Position numbers and translations under genes: made by a program. Positions 58,309 through 64,000 of a stretch of DNA of 64,000 nt are shown one piece after another. Under the pieces are notes generated by a model. The model saw nothing but the letters and a program-made list of their open reading frames with translations, ran no database searches and was not told where the DNA came from. Origin of the DNA: Phocoena phocoena (Eukaryota; Chordata; Mammalia; Artiodactyla; Phocoenidae); NCBI RefSeq assembly GCF_963924675.1, contig NC_089230.1, positions 3,907,001-3,971,000 of the forward strand, given 5' to 3'. Position 1 is the first letter of the stretch. The number at the start of each line of letters is the position of its first letter.

Positions 58309-59765
58309 TACTCGGTCATATTTTCTGGGATTGTGACTTAGTGACTCCTTTTGGTTTTGCTCCTAGGGATCGGCTACCCTGCTTCAACAGGGCCCTGCCG
58401 AGGTGGCTATTGGGATCCATTTTGTACTGCTGAAAGGTCCAGTAAGAACACTTTGTGGAAAACATGTCTTCAGCATCAGAGGACTTCCCACGTCTCAGAG
58501 CTTTGCTAAGGGTGATTTTGTCCTGTAGCTACTTTATATCAACTGCCACTGCTTTTCTATTTATCTAGTTCCTAACACAGTATGATAGATAAGAGGCTTT
58601 ATTCACCTAAAATCTTCATATAACTACCAGTGATGAAAGAGACCTAAGATGTGTGTGCCTGAGCACGAGTCTTCTGCTTTGACATCTCCATGTCCTGATG
58701 CTTTAAGTTAATGTGATGTTGCTTTAAACTTTGGAGTAGGGCATTAAAAAACTTTTATTCAAAATTAGTATATACACTATTAAAAATGTCAGACGAATGT
58801 GCTGAGCATTAAAGTGACTTTATAATTAAGTGGGCTCTTGGGGAAACATCTGGATGAAGGTGAGGGGGTAACACTGCACCCTTGACCTCCCCTTGTTCTA
58901 CCCATACGAAGTACTTACCCATATGGAATATTAAGCCTTCCTAGAGTAGAGTAGAATACCCCTGTTAGGCAAGAATGACAATTACTCATCCACTATTAAT
59001 ACTGCACACTATTTTCATTCAAACAATGGTTTTGCAACGTCCCAACCACAGGTTCCTAAATGCTCCATTTTCAGGATCATGTGTGCATAGGACAGAGTAT
59101 AATCACATTGATCCCACCAGGGAATGCACTTGTCAGCTTTACCTTGGAATCATCTCTAAGCAATAGTACGCAATTACCCAAAAAAGCATCAAAATATTAA
59201 GTCTGGTGTGTTGACAAGTCTGTCCAGAACTCTGTCACATGGGATAATCTTTAACTTGCTTTGTTTGGAGTCTAGTTGGATGGTCTGGTGATTTCTCTCC
59301 TTCCCAAAGATAGATGATCTAATTTCCTATCTTTTATTTTTGAAGAGTTTGGCTTTATGCAAAGACCTGCCTAAGATACAGAGGTTTAAGACATCTTGCA
59401 GTGTCATTTAATCCACGAGTGGAGTCTTAAGCCCTTTCACACAATCATCATGAACTCTCAAATGATCTTAAGCCACTCGTTGTTAGTGGGTATGTTCTCA
59501 TATGTTCTGTGACACGATGATCATTTAACCATGGCTATTTCTGGATGACTCTCTTCCATATTGTTGGTACTGCCGGTAGAACTGTACACTGATAGCTTTC
59601 CTCAGATGTCTGAACATGTGCTCTGACATCTGGTTCTAGGTTTCTTGCTTCATCATGGGCATCGAGAGCTGACAAGAAAAACACTGATTTACACAGTAGC
59701 ATTTTTTAACCGTGGGTACCTATGGCCTGCAGCCAGGTGTATATATATATTTGAACATAGATTGG
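58309..59765. other. Unassigned sequence
   Basis: About 1.45 kb with no recognised gene or repeat. Frames are short. Confidence 0.4.
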
Positions 59766-59985
59766 ATTTTTTTAAATTGGAGTATAATTGCTGTACAATG
59801 TTATTCAGTTTCTGCTGTATAATGAAATGAATCAGCTGTATGTATACATATATCCCCTCCCTCTTGGACCTCCTCCGTCCCCTATCCCACCCATCTAGGT
59901 CACCACAGAGCACTGAGCTGAGCTCCCTGTGCTATACAGTAGGTTCCCACTAGCTATCTCTTTTACACATGGTAGTGTATGGGGA
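59766..59985 (-). mobile_element. 5'-truncated L1 3' end, antisense
   Basis: T-run, 'aaattggagtataattgctgtacaatg', 'gaatcagctgtatgtatacatatatcccctccctc' (59830), 'gagctccctgtgctatacagtagg' (59920), 'cccactagctatctctttta' (59947). This is the reversed 3'UTR of a cetartiodactyl L1, the same type as at 4730 and 24795. No clear TSD found. Confidence 0.88.
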
Positions 59986-60032
59986 ATAGCAGTTTTGCAT
60001 TTCAGGTAGGAAATAGCACAGGTGACCGTTCT

Positions 60033-60034
<2 letters not shown>

Positions 60035-60092
<58 letters not shown>
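60035..60092 (+). repeat. (GA)n microsatellite
   Basis: About 29 uninterrupted GA units, the longest perfect microsatellite in the window. Confidence 0.98.
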
Positions 60093-60098
<6 letters not shown>

Positions 60099-60099
60099 G

Positions 60100-60860
60100 A
60101 AGCATCAGAAGAGGTTGACCAGGTTGTAAGGACTTAGATTATATAAAGCCTTGTAGGTGTTAGTAGGATTTCAGATTGTATCCTAAGTGTGGTTTTAGGC
60201 TGAAGAAATTTTATATTACTCTTATTATGATTTGCCAATTATAGGGATCATTCTGACTGCTTCACAGAGAATGGATTAGTCAGGAACAAGAATGGAATAG
60301 GGGACCAGTTAAATGACTATTGCATTAGTCCATCAAGGAGTTGATTCTGTCTTGTTAGCTGTTATAAAGCCACGAGGATAGATTCCAGTTACATTTTAGA
60401 GGTAGTCATGAAAGACTTGCCTTGAGGGGGAGAGTGAGGAAGACAGAGGTTCCAGTAATGATTTCTGCTGGAAACACTATTAAAGTAGCAGATTAGCAAT
60501 TGATAGTTAAATTGTGAGGATTTGGTTGCTTTTTATGATACCTGTGACATCGCTGGAAACATGTAAGCAAGTTGGTAGATTTGGAGATGTGAGGGGGAGG
60601 TGCCTGTTTAGATTCATCAGGGTGCAAGATATCATGCCACGTAAGATGATGTATCAGGACTGAGCTCAAATTCCAGAATCTAGATACAAGCCAGAGGAAG
60701 AGGGACGTTGAAAAGAGAACGAAAGTGAGTTAGCACTAAAGACTGAAAAAGAGTGGCTGCAGAGGAATAAGGAACACCTGTTCTGTGGCATCCTAAGTGT
60801 CAAGAGAAAAGAGTGTTTCCAGAAAGAAGTAGTGGCAGTCAGATAAGTACTGAAAACTGT
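60100..60860. mobile_element. Ancient mammalian repeat, family not named (copy B)
   Basis: 'agccttgtaggtgttagtaggatttcagattgtatcc' (60148), 'gggatcattctgactgcttcacagagaatgga' (60244), 'actattgcattagtccatcaaggag' (60317) and 'agtgtttccagaaagaagtagtggcagtcag' (60811) follow the same recalled consensus as the copy near 46.6-48 kb. No coding capacity seen. Confidence 0.6.
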
Positions 60861-61118
60861 TCACTGGATTCATCCACACAACGTCACTAGAGGCTTTACC
60901 CAGAGTAGTTTCTGTTGGGTGCATGTCCACTGAAGTGGGTGGAAAAGCCACCGGACTTTGAAGAGCAAAGGCAGGATTTCACACATGCATCTTTATTTTC
61001 TAAATATTAATAACTTGGACTGGTGCAATTATTCAAGGCTGTAGTTGTTGTGGCTTACATAGGAATTTCCAGTTCCTTATTTGAAAATTTCAGCAGATGT
61101 TCCTTAAACCCTAGCATT
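60861..61118. other. Unassigned spacer
   Basis: No recognised feature. Confidence 0.4.
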
Positions 61119-61133
61119 TCTGGTGAAACTCTT

Positions 61134-61521
61134 TTTTAATATAAATTTATTTTTTTATTTTATTCATTTTTGGCTGTGTAGGGTCTTCGTTGCTGCCCAC
61201 AGGCTTTCTCTAGTTGCAGTGAGTGGGGGCTACTCTTCATTGCGGTGCACGGGCTTCTCACTGCGGTGGCTTCTCTTGTGGAGCACGGGCTCTAGGCGTG
61301 CAGGCTTCAGTAGTTGTGGCATGTGGGCTCAGTAGTTGTGGCTCGTGGGCTCTAGAGTGCAGGCTCAGTAGTTGTGGCATGTGGGCTCAGTAGTTGTGGC
61401 GCATGGGCTTAATTGCTCTGCAGCATGTGGGATCTTTTCCAACCAGGCCTCGAACCCGTGTCCCCTGCATTGGTGGGCGGATTCTTAACCACCGTGCCAC
61501 CAGGAAAACCCAGGGAAGCCC
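61134..61521 (-). mobile_element. CHR-1-type SINE, antisense, with expanded interior
   Basis: Tail at the left (A/T-rich from 61134), 'tggctgtgtagggtcttcgttgctgccc', reversed modules, antisense B box in 'cctcgaacccgtgtcccc' near 61448, then the 5' end. TSD 'tctggtgaaactctt' is exact at 61119-61133 and 61522-61536. Two oddities: the 'cagtagttgtggc' module occurs four times (about 61308-61400), against two in the copy at 39997; and the 5' end reads 'caggaaaacccagggaagccc', a short duplication of the terminal sequence. Confidence 0.96.
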
Positions 61522-61536
61522 TCTGGTGAAACTCTT

Positions 61537-62640
61537 AACAGTAATAACATCATTAGAAAGGGGGCAGAGGTCTGTTTGCTGCACCCCTGACAGACAGCGT
61601 TTGCAGGATGTTTTCATTGAAACCTCCCAGGGATGTGGCTATTGGTCTCCTGAGCCTTGGGTCTCACGGAGCATGCTGTGGAATGCTCCACAGCATTGAG
61701 CTGGGAAGCCCAGTATAATTTTTGCTAACAAAGAACATCAAGATATTAAACTGACATTCCTTTCTTCTCTTCATTTAACTCTCAATCTCAACCTCAAATG
61801 CAAATTATCAGGTACAGCTTAATAATGCTAAATGTGTTAATCATTGTCTAATTGGCAATAGTCATTGAGTAAAATAATACATTTAAATGGTCTGGCACAT
61901 CTTTGTTGCTTAATAAATAGAATCCCTTAGTGATATTACTACTGGAAAATGAGGTAAAAACAAAGCCCTCGTTTAATTATATGCAGAAAAGAAGATAAAC
62001 TTGTTTTTTCTGCTTATCATCTGTGCGAGTAGTTTTATAAAATTTGAAAGAATAAATTTGTCCCATGCCTGTTATCTTATATCATTGAACAAGGCTGATC
62101 CATGATCCTAGCAGAGATGCATCTACACCTGTAAGCTCCTCACCAGTGACAGAGGTAGTGCAGAACAGATTCAAGGAGTTTTGGGTGATATTTGGAAATA
62201 ACCAGAACTGACCTATGTGCTACTTGTGTTAACATTCTCAGGTCAAAGCTTTGAAAACACCTTTGAGGTTGCTCTGCAGTGATTATGTCCTCTCCTCTCT
62301 ACACAACGCAACAGTGAATGTTAGAAGTTTATTTAGTTTCTGGAACGTTTGGACTCAAGAACTCAGTATTTACAGAATTCAGTACAACTATTCCTTATTG
62401 ATTCCAAGTATGTTTGAAGCAATTGTATTATTGCAAATACGGCACACTTACCTTCTCAGCTATTAAGCTAAGGCTTTGAGCCAATTTAGAAAACAGAGCA
62501 CACAGAAAATTAAATCAGCTAAATCAATTTATCCTTAGATGCATTCTATAAGAAGCATTTTAAACTCTCAAAAGGAATCTCATGTTAAATAAAAAACGTG
62601 GGAACCCAGGTCAAATTTGGGAATCACAGCACATATCACA
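61537..62640. other. Unassigned sequence
   Basis: No supported gene or named repeat. Frames of 71-101 codons include one that reads through the SINE. Confidence 0.4.
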
Positions 62641-62649
62641 AAGGACATC

Positions 62650-62925
62650 ATTTTATTTAATAATGAATACTGTAACTATATTTATTGAGTGCTTATTCCA
62701 TGCATGGCTTTTCATCAAATGATAATATGTATTGTATTATTTATTTTGTCCAATGATCCTATAAGGCAAAACTATGTTTATGTCCGATGCACATATGAGA
62801 AAAAATAAAATGCAACCTGCCCACTTTCACAGAACAGGTAAATAGCATAACTAGAGTTTCAATCATGTCTGCCTACTCCAGGGACTATGCCCTACCCTCT
62901 GCGTTACATTGCCACTCAAATATTT
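62650..62925 (-). mobile_element. MIR SINE, antisense
   Basis: 'tatttattgagtgcttattccatgcatggc' (62680), 'aatgatcctataaggcaaaactatg' (62752), 'ccactttcacagaacaggtaaatagcataactagagtttcaatcatgtctgc' (62821) are the reversed MIR, almost full length. Confidence 0.8.
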
Positions 62926-62929
62926 ATTC

Positions 62930-63400
62930 TTAAAATTTCTTATATTCCATAATTTTAACTTCTAGGTGTTAATACTATGGAAATAGCTAGAGATGCATTC
63001 CAGTAATAATCTTTAAGCATGTTTGGTCTCACTTTTTAAAATAACAAAATATTAAAAGTCATTCAAGCATATGAAAAAAGATAATTGATTAAATAAATAA
63101 TAAAGAACCATATTATTTTATTTTATGGAGCCAATATAAATTAACTTTTAAAATTTTGTCAAAAATACTTCAATAAAATGTCAGTGAAACCATGAAGAAT
63201 ATAACTACTCCTGCTATACAAAGCATATACAAATTTTGATACATGTGCACACAAAATTATTTCAACACAAATAAAATGTAAACATTGATTGTTATTAGAT
63301 TGGGGTGTTATGACATTTTTTCCCTTGTCTCCTTTTACTTTTTGTACTTTCAACTTTTCTACAATGATTATATATTGCTTTTAAAAGGAGACCAGCATTA
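62930..63400 (+). mobile_element. L1M/L1ME 3' end, sense
   Basis: 'tactatggaaatagctagagatgcattccagtaa' (62972), 'ccatattattttattttatggagcc' (63108), 'tctccttttactttttgtactttcaacttttctacaatgattatatattgc' (63329) follow the order of an L1M 3' terminus with its typical ending. Confidence 0.75.
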
Positions 63401-64000
63401 AACTAAAAAACAGATGTGATTTTTTTTTTTGTATTTATTGCTTAAAGTTAATGAAAGAATCATTATACAAGTTTTTCCTTTAGGACAGAAATATAGTCAC
63501 TCATTCAAATAGGGCCCCAAGGTCCCTGGATTTTACCAAACTGAAACTCCTTCTTGGTTTCATCCGAGTCCAGTTTGACCCAATATGGCTCTGCCTTCCC
63601 CTCGGTGCTCCCCTCTGGGCTAGACTGTCACGAAGGGTCAGTAAACTCACGTGGTCTGGGCTTGCACTTCTAACTTCTTAATTCCGGCATCTGATTTCTT
63701 TATTTTTAACAAGTGCCGTAGCAACTACTGCCTTTGTAAGAGTGTCTCAGGGTACAAATCAAATTCAATAACTTTTAAGTCAGACAAGGTGAAATGTTCT
63801 GTCAGACTCGACCACTGTGAACTTTCAAAGACCCAACACTAGTAAGGGAAAGAGATGGATATTGATTACATCCTCCTTACTTGGGAGATTGGTCTTCGTG
63901 AAGCAAACACAGGAAGGAACCAGTGAAAATTTAGCTGAGGTTCCTGACCAGTATCAGATTCTTGGCAACTAATAGGTTCTTTGGGGACATCCTTTGCTTC
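63401..64000. other. Unassigned sequence at the right edge
   Basis: A T-run lies at 63420-63431. No supported gene in the last 600 bases. Confidence 0.4.

Overview
This window looks like nuclear DNA of a placental mammal, most likely a cetacean and probably a toothed whale. The main evidence is eight insertions of tRNA-derived CHR-type SINEs. These read 'cttccctggtggcgcagtggtt' near the RNA 5' end and carry a Pol III B box (GGTTCRANNCC-like). All eight are flanked by target-site duplications (TSDs) visible in the sequence. Placental-mammal repeats (L1M, MIR, L2, MLT1, MER5A) form the older layer. I recognise no ruminant BovB/Bov-tA or pig PRE1 elements. Species cannot be settled from sequence alone.

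I find no supportable host protein-coding gene, tRNA, rRNA or known small RNA. Open reading frames do not exceed about 166 codons. The long ones are antisense to L1 sequence, lie in simple repeats, or lack any recognisable domain, repeat-free homology or splice framework. The window is best read as intergenic or intronic, AT-rich sequence.

Layout. 1-1.8 kb: a fairly young L1 ORF2 reverse-transcriptase fragment abutting an older L1M 5' region. 2.1-3.3 kb: antisense L1M interrupted by a SINE, then an antisense MLT1 LTR. 4.7-6.5 kb: a very short L1 3' end, a CHR SINE, a MIR and antisense L1M. 8.1-14.7 kb: a SINE and then a dense same-strand L1M cluster, with one 5'/ORF1 block followed by three successive ORF2-3'UTR blocks. 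14.7-20.9 kb: mostly unassigned AT-rich sequence. 20.9-26.4 kb: two SINEs, a tiny 5'-truncated L1 and a MIR split by a CHR SINE. 28.5-32 kb: L2 and a long antisense L1M. 33.9-40.3 kb: the most GC-rich and CpG-rich part, with MIR/L2 fragments, CTCF-like motifs and a SINE. 41.1-44.3 and 50.5-52.3 kb: antisense L1 ORF2 remnants. 46.6-48 and 60.1-60.9 kb: two copies of one old repeat I cannot name. 53-64 kb: L1M 3' ends, MER5A, MIR, a (GA)n tract and a SINE with an expanded interior.

No novel biological system was found. The observations most worth a second look are: CTCF-like motifs in the GC-rich segment; an L1 ORF2 fragment in one unbroken frame with only four nonsense codons; its abrupt mid-ORF2 end, which fits a twin-primed inversion; the triple L1M 3'-end cluster; a nested SINE-in-MIR insertion; and a SINE with an internal tandem expansion. 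Family names come from recalled consensus patterns, not a database search, and old-repeat boundaries are approximate.
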